From the NCBI GenBank assembly GCA_965661005.1, contig CBFICB010000005.1, forward strand, positions 62,001 to 126,000: 64,000 nucleotides of DNA, given 5' to 3'. A model generated the notes under the pieces. That model saw only the letters and a list, made by a program, of their open reading frames with translations. It had not been told where the DNA came from and searched no databases. Positions 9,001 through 16,425 of this stretch are shown piece after piece (the first letter of the stretch is position 1; every line of letters begins with the position of its first letter). The translations under genes were made by a program, and so were the position numbers. The DNA comes from UBA5109 sp965661005. Lineage in GTDB: Bacteria; Pseudomonadota; Gammaproteobacteria; Pseudomonadales; Pseudohongiellaceae.

Positions 9001-9183
9001 CTGGAAACCAGCCTTCAGGCTCGTTATCTGATACCCATGGCCGCTTCTTTAGCCTTTGGTATTTTATTTGCCACTATTATTACTTTGTTATTGATTCCTT
9101 GCCTTTATGTCATTCTGGAAGATTTCAAATCTTTGTTTTCTGATAAAAAATCTATTGATACACCTGCCATGCAAGTGAGCTAA
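6049..9183 (+). CDS. RND efflux transporter permease (AcrB/HAE-1-like superfamily)
   Basis: This proton-driven inner-membrane pump has 1044 residues, the usual length. It shows the duplicated RND layout: a first transmembrane helix (about 20-40), a large periplasmic loop, a helix bundle (about 335-490), a second large loop and a final bundle (about 860-1025). The proton-relay aspartates in TM4 are present in GIVVDDAIII. The PGASPADVE motif after the first helix is typical of the family. It is in an operon with the adaptor upstream and the glycosyltransferase-like gene 7 bases downstream. The motifs point to organic compound rather than metal export, but the substrate cannot be told. Confidence 0.93.
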   Translation: MGQVEEQKGLIAWFAHNHVAANLMMLIIIIAGTFSVYTITKKAIPDLVIPVIQVTVALPGASPADVESGIVIPIESALESVDGIDFIRSVANEGAGTVNLEIDETYDINEVLNDVKVNIDSIQTFPVQAEPPRVSRIINRQDAIRLAIYGDMDLASHKELAQSIRNELLELPDINSVRIDGVRSYEITIEVSENTLLKYGLTLDDIAQRIRFSSLDLPAGSIETSGGEIALRTQALAYNYQDFSQIVLITTSDGTILTIGDIATVVDGFEDTENYARFDGKPAIELAIQTLSDQNVLAVTETIRNFVEDRRQSLPAGISMDVWADISFYLQDRLTMMTENMLMGAFLVFLLLTIFLEVRLAFWVIIGIPVCFLGALALMPSLDISLNMMSLFGFIMVLGIVVDDAIIIGESAHHSMTKYGHSIDSVVHGANRVAKPATFGVLTTIVAFLPLMMISGIISAFTAAIGGVVILCLIFSLVESKLILPSHLVHFGKPNHGGWFHRLQEATNKGLNKFVLKYYKPFLESCIKNRYVTLASFIGMLILTVGIVAGGILRVVFLPEIPSDFIQIDVTMVEGSPEQQTNNVMTKLEESALALNGQFEFMDAETGGISSEVLDHLLIIGTGSASGVAVLELDKDVAGQVDLDLITEYMRNYVGLMPGMKNIVFNSSDGFGGSAISYQLVSENPDELTAAAIELEAHLHTYAGLINITNGAVSNKDELRLQIKPRAEVMGLNLNDISSQVRSAFFGAEAQRLQRGDDELKVMVRYPESERVSISDLENMYIRTIQGETVPFTSVADFQMEKGYARINRVNGQRSVAINADIIESMVEPAEVARDLENNFFPQLFARYPSVSQQTDGGLSVTGDLVTDMIRGTIFALFGIYALLAVPLRSYMQPLIIMGVIPFGAVGATVGHFIIGMPLNFLSFLGIIALSGVVVNDSIILLDFINRSKEKTSLVESVMNAGTARFRAILLTSITTFIGLLPIMLETSLQARYLIPMAASLAFGILFATIITLLLIPCLYVILEDFKSLFSDKKSIDTPAMQVS

Positions 9184-9190
9184 AACAAAA

Positions 9191-10420
9191 ATGTCGATCG
9201 GCAAATATCTTCAACACTATGCCGAAAGTGAAATCGAACTCGTTAAAGATCTAGATTATCAATGGCACGCGGTCGTCTGCATCCCAGCGTTTGATGAAAC
9301 AGATACGCTGACGCTCTTATTAGAAAGATTAAGTCAGGAAAACAACTTACTGGCTATTTTAATACTAAATTGTCCTGTATCTGCTAGCAGCTCAGATGCA
9401 TTATTACGCACTCAAACACTTGCCAATTTAGTCAAGCAGCAATTTTTATTACAGCAAAGTCTCAGTGAATTCTGCGAGCTAAGAGTATTAGGAAATACCG
9501 GCTCCCACCTATTATTACTTGAAAACTATGCTATTCCAGACCACCAAGGGGTCGGCCTCGCTCGAAAAATAATCTGTGATCTTGCCTGCCAATTGATTCA
9601 TGATAAAAAAATTCTGTCGCCATGGATTCACAATACAGATGCAGATGTTGATTTACCCTCTGATTACTTTGAGGCAAGTCTAAAATTAAACAATGAAACA
9701 GCCGCAGCGCTGTACCCTTTTAAACATAAAAACAACCCACGAGATAAATCTCAGCTTAGCCTGCAACTTTATGAATTCTCACTTTATTATTATGTAGAGG
9801 CTTTGGAATGGGCGGCTTCACCATATGCCTTTCATACAGTTGGTAGCACTTTACTTTTGCATCATAAGTATTATGCACTGGCCAGAGGCTTCCCTAAACG
9901 CTCTGCAGGTGAGGATTTCTACTTACTCAACAAAATTAAAAAAATTGGTGCAATAAACATATTATCGAAACCGCTTATCAGGCTTTCTGGCCGGTCTTCC
10001 AAGCGCGTTCCTTTCGGCACCGGCCAGGCCATTAACAAAATAAATGAGCTAAATGAGCCTAAAAATGAATATCTTTATTATCACCCTCAGTGCTTTTTAT
10101 ATTTGAAAAAGTGGCTAGAGGTTCTGCCCTTATTATGGAAAGGCAATGAACTTGAACATCTGTTAAAGGATAAATTATTACAACAATCGCTGATTGAAAT
10201 TGGAGTAGAAAAAGCTATATTGCACGCTCAGCAACACAGCTCTAGTCAGTCAGGTTTTAGCAGACATATGCATAACTGGTTTGATAGTTTTAGAACATTA
10301 AAACTCATTCATACATTACGGAACAAAGCGCTCGATTCAATAAATTTCGAACAATTACAAGATTATAAAAATGAGTTCCCCTTCATCACCAAGGCCAGCA
10401 AAAGCGTAGCAATCGAGTAA
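9191..10420 (+). CDS. GT-A-like (family 2-type) glycosyltransferase domain protein
   Basis: This 409-residue protein is presumably cytosolic, with no signal or membrane segment. The N-terminal part looks like a GT-A nucleotide-sugar fold: VVCIPAFDE (28-36), then NTDADVDLPSDYF (148-160) containing a DxD motif for metal and nucleotide binding. GEDFYLL at about residue 238 resembles the acceptor or base motif of GT2 enzymes. About 150 C-terminal residues are helical and unassigned. The gene starts 7 bases after the RND pump and is almost certainly cotranscribed. Whether it modifies a molecule exported by the pump is only an inference. Substrate and product are unknown. Confidence 0.65.
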   Translation: MSIGKYLQHYAESEIELVKDLDYQWHAVVCIPAFDETDTLTLLLERLSQENNLLAILILNCPVSASSSDALLRTQTLANLVKQQFLLQQSLSEFCELRVLGNTGSHLLLLENYAIPDHQGVGLARKIICDLACQLIHDKKILSPWIHNTDADVDLPSDYFEASLKLNNETAAALYPFKHKNNPRDKSQLSLQLYEFSLYYYVEALEWAASPYAFHTVGSTLLLHHKYYALARGFPKRSAGEDFYLLNKIKKIGAINILSKPLIRLSGRSSKRVPFGTGQAINKINELNEPKNEYLYYHPQCFLYLKKWLEVLPLLWKGNELEHLLKDKLLQQSLIEIGVEKAILHAQQHSSSQSGFSRHMHNWFDSFRTLKLIHTLRNKALDSINFEQLQDYKNEFPFITKASKSVAIE

Positions 10421-10511
10421 AAAAGCTCACTGATAAGTAGTGCCGGCCTGGTTTTTAACTGTATCAAGCCCAATCATCTGAAGCATAGACAATACCTGTT
10501 AACGACCAGCA

Positions 10512-11249
10512 TTATTGAGCAGTCGGGTCGGCTTCATCAGCAGGTAAATAAAAATTAATTCGGGCTCCATTAAAAACCCCGGCGTTGTAGCGTAGATAAT
10601 GAAGCGCTTCAATTATATGAGCATATCGTAATGGCCCAATATCAACAGGGTATAAACCCATATTGGAGATCAATTCTGCAACTGTGCTTTTTGCATTGGC
10701 ATCATCGCCTGCTAGTGGAACACTAACTGGACCGCCGGCGAGTTCTGGTTCAAGCATGGTGTAGTCCCCAAGCGAGCCAAAAGCCTTCACAACAAAAGCC
10801 TCTGGTGCCAGCGCTTTAATTCGCTCAGCATTTGAGTCATGAAAAGCGAAATCACGAAGTCCATCGTCGGCTATAACGCGGGGGTTTGTCGGATCAATGA
10901 TAAGGCGTCCTGTCAAATCACCCAATCCCCCTACGACCTCTTCAACAACATCCCAAGGCACCGCTAGAACGATGATGTTTGCCTGCTGTGCCGCTTCCAG
11001 AGGCGTAGCAGCGCTTGCATTAGGTCCAGACAATAACACCAGGCTTTGTACATCTTCTCGCATGGGACTGCGTGAGCCATAAATAACTGTATGACCAATT
11101 TCTGTGAAACGTTGCCCAAGTGCAGACCCAACGTTCCCAGTGCCAATTACTGCTATTGTTTCAGCCTGTGCCGATAACACGGCAACAAAACTAAAAGAGA
11201 ACAAGCTTCCAAAAAACATTAGGGTCATCAGGGACTTTCTTATCATCAT
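10512..11249 (-). CDS. F420-reductase-like NAD(P)-binding protein with signal peptide
   Basis: The 245 residues comprise a predicted signal peptide (about 1-29, hydrophobic core LMFFGSLFSFSFVAVL, cleavage after AQA) fused to a Rossmann domain of the NADPH:F420 oxidoreductase type. The dinucleotide loop is GTGNVGSALG (36-45); GSRSP (about 60) is where NADP specificity is set. VLAVPWD and DPTNP are family motifs. A GGAG stands just before tandem ATG codons at 11249 and 11246. Members of this family usually act in the cytosol, where NADPH is present, so export is odd. Alternatives are an uncleaved anchor facing the cytoplasm or a periplasmic protein with another ligand. Confidence 0.75.
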   Translation of the reverse strand: MMIRKSLMTLMFFGSLFSFSFVAVLSAQAETIAVIGTGNVGSALGQRFTEIGHTVIYGSRSPMREDVQSLVLLSGPNASAATPLEAAQQANIIVLAVPWDVVEEVVGGLGDLTGRLIIDPTNPRVIADDGLRDFAFHDSNAERIKALAPEAFVVKAFGSLGDYTMLEPELAGGPVSVPLAGDDANAKSTVAELISNMGLYPVDIGPLRYAHIIEALHYLRYNAGVFNGARINFYLPADEADPTAQ

Positions 11250-11397
11250 TTGCTCCGCTGTATATTATTTTTTAAATGAAATGAATATAACTAAGCTGGA
11301 ATTTAAATCTTAGCCAGCCACATGTCCAACAATTCCTGGCCCTGATTCAGCAAGACAATAATCTGACAGACTTAGCTTAAGTGCTTACAGTCTGGGA

Positions 11398-12390
11398 TCA
11401 ATAAATTACCAGGGGTGCTTCATCCAATGCTGATAGTTGCTCCCTGAGCTCCAAAATATGTCCTGCCCAATAATTTTCAGTATTAAACCAGGGAAAACTA
11501 AGAGGAAATGCTGGATCATCCCAACGCCGAGCCAGCCAGGCACTATAATTCATTAAGCGCAAGGTTCGGTAAGTTTCAATTAAAGTTAATTCACTTGGAT
11601 TAAAATGATAAAACTCATTATAGCCATCGACGATTTCCGCCAGTTGTTGCAAACGTTGCTCTCTAGAGCCAGACATCAACATCCACATATCCTGAATTGC
11701 CGGAGCCATCATACAATCATCAAGATCCACAAAATGAGGCGTGTCGTCACGCCACAATACATTGCCTATATGACAATCGCCATGTGTACGAATTAATTTT
11801 GCCTCTCTGCTTTCTTTTTTTATGGCATACATTCGTGTAATTAAATCTTGTACCAGTGACTCATATGCCTTAATTAAATCTACTGGTAAAAAATCATGTT
11901 CGAGAAGAAAACTTACATTTTTTTCAGCAAATAATTCTATGCTTAAGGTGTTGCGGGTTTGAAAGTCTCGCATGCTGCCCACCTGATGCATGCGCCCAAG
12001 AACCCTTCCCATGACCAACAAGTTATCTAAATTATCAAACTCAGGAGGATGCCCACCTTTACGTTCAAAAATAGCAAAACGAAAACCCTCATACTCTAGA
12101 AGTGTTTTTCCATCAGCATTCTGTATCGGAGGAACAATAGGAATTTCCAGGTCGGCTAATTCCAGACTGTATTCGTGCTCTTCAAGGATTTGGGCGTTTG
12201 ACCAGCGCTGAGGTCGATAAAATTTCACGATAATGGGCTCAGCTGCCTCAATACCGACCTGATAAACACGATTTTCATAGGAGTTTAATGCAAATACTCT
12301 GGCATCTGAAATCAGGCCACTGCTTTCAACAGCATCAATCACCATATCCGGACTTAAGCGTGCAAAAGGGTGTGCTGATCCGTTTTCCAT
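11398..12390 (-). CDS. srkA: Stress response serine/threonine kinase SrkA (YihE/RdoA)
   Basis: SrkA is a cytosolic APH/ChoK-like Ser/Thr kinase that protects cells under oxidative and envelope stress in enterobacteria. From the ATG at 12390 it has 330 residues. The ATG is chosen because GGAAG lies four bases upstream; an in-frame ATG at 12423 has no such signal. Motifs are the ATP-binding region (VYQVGIE...IVKFYRP), the catalytic loop HGDCHIGNVLW and the metal-binding FVDLDDC. It is divergent from hemH with 84 bases between starts, so the two may share a regulatory region. The family length is about 325-330. Confidence 0.92.
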   Translation of the reverse strand: MENGSAHPFARLSPDMVIDAVESSGLISDARVFALNSYENRVYQVGIEAAEPIIVKFYRPQRWSNAQILEEHEYSLELADLEIPIVPPIQNADGKTLLEYEGFRFAIFERKGGHPPEFDNLDNLLVMGRVLGRMHQVGSMRDFQTRNTLSIELFAEKNVSFLLEHDFLPVDLIKAYESLVQDLITRMYAIKKESREAKLIRTHGDCHIGNVLWRDDTPHFVDLDDCMMAPAIQDMWMLMSGSREQRLQQLAEIVDGYNEFYHFNPSELTLIETYRTLRLMNYSAWLARRWDDPAFPLSFPWFNTENYWAGHILELREQLSALDEAPLVIY

Positions 12391-12474
12391 AAAACTTCCG
12401 TAATAAAAAAGGCTACAATGCACATGATTAAAACAAAGTCGCCTGACAAAGAGAAATAAAGAGAGCTTTATACA

Positions 12475-13521
12475 ATGAGTAACAGAGCAGTCTTATTGGC
12501 CAACCTCGGATCCCCTGATGCACCAGAAGTCCCAGAGGTTAGAAAATATTTAAAACAATTTTTAATGGACCCCTATGTTATCCAATTGCCTTGGCTACTG
12601 CGCGCTTTAATCGTTAATCTGTTTGTACTGCCAAAGCGCCCCCATGCTAGTGCTGAAGCTTATCGTTCGGTATGGACTGATGATGGTTCACCCCTCGTTC
12701 ACCGCTCACATGAATTACTCAATGCATTAAAGCCCAGGCTGGATATTCCTGCTGCTATTGCCATGCGTTATGGCCAACCCTCAATTGAGTCGCAAATAAA
12801 ACAGCTTGCCAATATCGAAAACATTGATGAAATTTTATTCATACCCCTTTATCCGCACTATGCTGATAGCACTGTTACTACATCCATCAAGGAAGCGGAA
12901 CGTGTAATAAGCGAAAATAATTTGGCGGTCAAACTTCTGACATTATCACCCTTTTATGACAACCCGGCTTATATTGATGCTCTGGTCAATTCAGCTAAAG
13001 CAGCACTGTCCGAAGACTTCGATCATATCTTATTTAGCTATCATGGCTTACCCGAATCACATCTGACTGTTGCTGACCCTACCGGGAATCATTGCTTAAA
13101 AAGTGAAACCTGCTGTTCACTATCTTCACCTTCCCCTGCTCATGCTCATGCTACCTGTTATCGCCATCAAGTACTTCGAACGACAGAATGTTTCGTTCAA
13201 AAAACCGGCTTAAGTGCAGATCAATATACTGTGGCTTACCAGTCAAGACTGGGGCGAGCCAAATGGCTGGAACCTAGCACAGAACAAACGCTAGAAAAGC
13301 TTGCCCGCGAAGGCAAGAAGAATATTCTGGTTCTTTGCCCGGCATTTGTCACAGACTGCCTGGAAACACTGGAAGAAATTGATATGCAGGGACGTGAAAC
13401 TTTTCTTGCCGCTGGGGGTGAAAATCTAACTTACATCCCATGCTTGAATAGCAATAACGATTGGATTGACTGCTTGGCGAGTTGGATTAAGGAATATCCA
13501 ATTTCTGCAGCAAGTCTCTAA
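12475..13521 (+). CDS. hemH: Ferrochelatase
   Basis: HemH inserts Fe(II) into protoporphyrin IX, the last step of haem synthesis. The protein has 348 residues. Diagnostic features are LANLGSPDAP at the N terminus, SYHGLPESH with the catalytic His, YQSRLGRAKWLEP, and CPAFVTDCLETLEEI with the conserved acidic residues. The Cys-containing insert HCLKSETCC resembles ferrochelatases of pseudomonads. No transmembrane segment is obvious, so it would be peripheral to the inner membrane. The gene is alone and convergent with the XRE regulator, with only one base between the two stop codons. Confidence 0.95.
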   Translation: MSNRAVLLANLGSPDAPEVPEVRKYLKQFLMDPYVIQLPWLLRALIVNLFVLPKRPHASAEAYRSVWTDDGSPLVHRSHELLNALKPRLDIPAAIAMRYGQPSIESQIKQLANIENIDEILFIPLYPHYADSTVTTSIKEAERVISENNLAVKLLTLSPFYDNPAYIDALVNSAKAALSEDFDHILFSYHGLPESHLTVADPTGNHCLKSETCCSLSSPSPAHAHATCYRHQVLRTTECFVQKTGLSADQYTVAYQSRLGRAKWLEPSTEQTLEKLAREGKKNILVLCPAFVTDCLETLEEIDMQGRETFLAAGGENLTYIPCLNSNNDWIDCLASWIKEYPISAASL

Positions 13522-13522
13522 G

Positions 13523-14155
13523 CTAGTCATCATTGGCTTGAATAGCATTATTGATCGCCTGATAAAGAAAGTCAGGTTCATCTGTGCCAAGGCGAAATTT
13601 ATTGCCACTCTTCAAGGTTATTTCTACAGCTTCTAGGCCTGAAACATTGTAAAGCCAGTAACCTGCTATGGGTCGCAGCCGTATACCCCAACCCCACCAC
13701 CATTTGTTTTGCACTTTTTCACAGGATGCAATTTCACCAATAGGCTTACTTTTTTTAAAAATTCTGGGGCCAAAATACCAGACTAGTTCAGTATCATTAA
13801 CACTTACGGTCAAACACGAGACGGCAATAGCAATTATAATGATAACGAAGGCAAAATATGGTGGTGCCGGAATATATATATCGATAAACAAAACACAGGC
13901 TAAAACCGTCAACAATGTCCAGCCTATTTGGGTATGCTGATAATCGGAGTTTTTTTCGTTTACGGTAATATCTTCAGCCTTGACTTCCAGTACTGAGGCT
14001 AGTGCTTTTAGTGATTCTACAGAACTAATGCCATCTTTCTCGATTCTTTGGATTGTTCGTAAACTTAAGCTGCTCGCTGCCGCCAACTCTTCTTGGGACC
14101 ACAGTTTTTTGTTACGCAATTCTTTAATCTTTTTAGATTTTAACTTCATTTCCAT
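13523..14155 (-). CDS. XRE-family regulator with two membrane helices and a PH-like tail
   Basis: With the ATG at 14155 (GAGGA seven bases upstream; a GTG directly precedes it) the protein has 210 residues. An HTH_3 domain occupies about 8-63 (SQEELAAASSLSLRTIQRIE). Two hydrophobic helices follow at about 77-95 and 99-117, separated by a proline turn. The last 90 residues are beta-rich with a Trp cluster (KWWWGWGIRLRP) and end in VEITLKSGNKFRLGTDEP, which resembles bacterial PH domains. It is probably a membrane-bound transcription regulator. Targets are unknown; the divergent monooxygenase gene at 14389 is a natural candidate. Confidence 0.75.
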   Translation of the reverse strand: MEMKLKSKKIKELRNKKLWSQEELAAASSLSLRTIQRIEKDGISSVESLKALASVLEVKAEDITVNEKNSDYQHTQIGWTLLTVLACVLFIDIYIPAPPYFAFVIIIIAIAVSCLTVSVNDTELVWYFGPRIFKKSKPIGEIASCEKVQNKWWWGWGIRLRPIAGYWLYNVSGLEAVEITLKSGNKFRLGTDEPDFLYQAINNAIQANDD

Positions 14156-14323
14156 CACACTATCCTCACATCAATAATTGCTTAAGCTATTATCCATGCA
14201 AGAAAGTTTTGCTTTATGACAATCTTATGCCATAGCCCCGCCATGTCAATGACTACAGCATCTGCAACAAGCAACAACAACATATTTAATGTATTTTCCT
14301 GTACATACCCGTCATTAGCATTC

Positions 14324-14368
14324 TGTTAGAATAGCCTTCGTAACTTATTCAATCTCCAATGGCTATTC
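14324..14368 (+). promoter_or_regulatory. Extended -10 promoter and inverted repeat, monooxygenase gene
   Basis: TGTTAGAAT (14324-14332) fits an extended -10 element. GAATAGCC (14329-14336), which overlaps it, is perfectly complementary to GGCTATTC (14361-14368) with 24 bases between. The arms lie in the start region and leader of the gene at 14389 and could be an operator or a leader hairpin. The XRE gene starts 169 bases upstream of this site on the other strand. Confidence 0.42.
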
Positions 14369-14388
14369 GACTTTTTTTAAAGAAATAA

Positions 14389-15387
14389 ATGAAATTTTTC
14401 TCTCTTCTCGACCTCGCGCCAATCATTGAAGGTGGCACTGCCCGACAATCCCTATTAAATTCCCGGGACCTTGCTCAGCATGCTGAGCAACAGGGCTATA
14501 AAAGATTCTGGATGGCAGAGCATCATAATATGAAAGGGATTGCCAGTGCCGCCACATCAGTTGCACTGTGCTATGTGGCTGCCGGAACTGAAACTATACG
14601 GGTCGGGGCCGCTGGAGTAATGCTGCCAAACCATGCGCCTTTAATCATTGCTGAACAATATGGCACGCTTGCATCATTATTTCCTGACAGAGTAGACCTC
14701 GGCCTTGGCAGAGCGCCGGGAACTGATGGAATGACTATGCGAGCACTGCGCCGGGATATCATGCGGGCTGCCAATGACTTTCCTCAGGATGTTTTAGAGC
14801 TAATGTCCTTCTTTGAAGGGGGTAATGACCAAGGGATACAGGCTATACCTGGTCAAGGTTTAAAGGTGCCCATTTGGCTACTTGGATCCAGTTTGTTCGG
14901 CGCTCAATTAGCTGCAGCACTTGGCCAGCCCTATATTTTTGCTTCACACTTTGCGCCAGATTTACTTGATCAGGCACTGTCTATTTATCGTGAAAATTTC
15001 AAACCCTCCAAGCAACATTCGGCACCCTATGCCGCCGCCGCGGTAAATGTATTTGCGGCAGACACAGATGAAGAAGCAGAAGCATTGATGAACTCGATAT
15101 TATTGCATGTTGCAACGCTGCGAAGGGGAAACCCTGGACCTTTAAAAGCACCAACAGCAAATTTTGAAATAGATGTAAGCCCCAATGAAATTGCAGAAGC
15201 ACGTCATATGTTACGTGAATCAGCAATAGGTAATGAAGAAAGCATTCACATCTGGTTTAAAAACTTTATTGAAAGAACACAAGTCGACGAATTAGTGTTA
15301 GCAAGTCATATTTATGACCATCAATCCAGAATAAAAAGTTTTGGGATAGCAGCCAAGGTTTTGAAGGAGATGATTGAGGATGGCTAA
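14389..15387 (+). CDS. Luciferase-like flavin-dependent monooxygenase (LLM class)
   Basis: The 332-residue protein has the bacterial-luciferase-like TIM-barrel fold that uses reduced FMN and O2. The N terminus SLLDLAPI, the motif WMAEHHNMKGIASAAT (about 42-57) and VDLGLGRAPGTDG (about 104-116) are those of the YhbW/MsnO8-like subgroup. It is cytosolic and has no partner flavin reductase next to it. The substrate is unknown for most members. The XRE-membrane regulator is divergent, and the DUF2721 gene follows after 49 bases. Confidence 0.9.
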   Translation: MKFFSLLDLAPIIEGGTARQSLLNSRDLAQHAEQQGYKRFWMAEHHNMKGIASAATSVALCYVAAGTETIRVGAAGVMLPNHAPLIIAEQYGTLASLFPDRVDLGLGRAPGTDGMTMRALRRDIMRAANDFPQDVLELMSFFEGGNDQGIQAIPGQGLKVPIWLLGSSLFGAQLAAALGQPYIFASHFAPDLLDQALSIYRENFKPSKQHSAPYAAAAVNVFAADTDEEAEALMNSILLHVATLRRGNPGPLKAPTANFEIDVSPNEIAEARHMLRESAIGNEESIHIWFKNFIERTQVDELVLASHIYDHQSRIKSFGIAAKVLKEMIEDG

Positions 15388-15436
15388 GCATTTCTTAATT
15401 CTATTTTAAGATAACAATGCTTCTTTAGGAATATCA

Positions 15437-15889
15437 ATGGAATCTTCCATAACAGCAATTGCAGAAATCATCCAGATAGCCGTTGCTCCAGTATTTTTAT
15501 TAGCTGGCATAGCCGGCTTTCTTAACGTTATGTCTGGTCGCCTTGGCAGAATAGTAGACCGAGGTAGAGTTCTGGAGAGCAAAATTGTCAGTTTAGAAGA
15601 AGGTGAAGTAAAGATTCTTACCAAGACTGAATATGAAATATTACGTCATCGCTCAAAGTTAATTAATTGGTCAATAGCCATGTGCACTGCTTCGGGTTTA
15701 ATGGTTTGTATTGTCGTGGCTTCACTGTTTATTGGGGATTACTGGAATTTGGATATCGCATTTTTGATCATCAGCATGTTTGTGCTGGCACTGATATGGT
15801 TAGTCTTGGCGCTGTTATTATTTCTTTTTGAAGTTCAACTGGCGACCAACAACTTGCTGAGAAAAAGCGAAAACTTTACTGCAGAGTAA
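15437..15889 (+). CDS. DUF2721 family membrane protein
   Basis: The 150 residues include three hydrophobic segments at about 10-30, 73-95 and 102-128. The amphipathic stretch after the first helix (MSGRLGRIVDRGRVLE) is the DUF2721 signature. AGGA lies six bases before the ATG. No function has been established for the family. It may be cotranscribed with the upstream monooxygenase, but the gap of 49 bases leaves that open. Confidence 0.8.
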   Translation: MESSITAIAEIIQIAVAPVFLLAGIAGFLNVMSGRLGRIVDRGRVLESKIVSLEEGEVKILTKTEYEILRHRSKLINWSIAMCTASGLMVCIVVASLFIGDYWNLDIAFLIISMFVLALIWLVLALLLFLFEVQLATNNLLRKSENFTAE

Positions 15890-15916
15890 GCCTGAAAATT
15901 TAAAAACAGCTAATAT

Positions 15917-16345
15917 TTATACTGCTAAAGCGGTTCTTGTTTCGTTATGAGTTGTCATCACGCGAAAAGAAGCTAATTCATTTAACAACTTTCCTTCTAC
16001 AGCCTTACTCATATTGATGAACAGCAACACAAGCTGATAATTATGTTGTGAAAGTCGGCGATGAGTTACTACCTGAGTATGAATCTCAAATGCTTTCTCA
16101 TAGCCGGGAAGTTTAAAGCTAATTTTACAAAGATGCGGATAAGTTTTTTGGGCAAGGATTGCTTGTATCAGCTCATCATTACACGCCAGTTCAATGCCGC
16201 GTAATGAAATATTTGAGCTCTTTGTTTGGAACTGCATTTCAGTCCCCTGAGAATTAATTAATAAATCTACAGAGGTATAAATTGAACAGCGGGGTAATAC
16301 TCGTCTTTCTATAGCTGGAGCCTTTGATTGCTTTACCATTTTCAC
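15917..16345 (-). CDS. PilZ domain protein
   Basis: The 142 residues carry a single PilZ domain, which binds cyclic di-GMP. The RxxxR motif is present as RRVLPR (about 14-19), and the (D/N)xSxxG motif as NISLRG (about 45-50). There is no signal or membrane segment. Stand-alone PilZ proteins usually act as c-di-GMP-responsive adaptors of motility, pili or exopolysaccharide. No such genes lie nearby, so the partner is unknown. It sits 80 bases downstream, on the same strand, of the ygiQ gene. Confidence 0.85.
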   Translation of the reverse strand: MKMVKQSKAPAIERRVLPRCSIYTSVDLLINSQGTEMQFQTKSSNISLRGIELACNDELIQAILAQKTYPHLCKISFKLPGYEKAFEIHTQVVTHRRLSQHNYQLVLLFINMSKAVEGKLLNELASFRVMTTHNETRTALAV

Positions 16346-16425
16346 ACCCTTTCAGTACAAACTAGAATGTGAGTAATATTAAATCAACATCAACAAAATA
16401 AAGAGAGCTATTTCACAACTATTAT

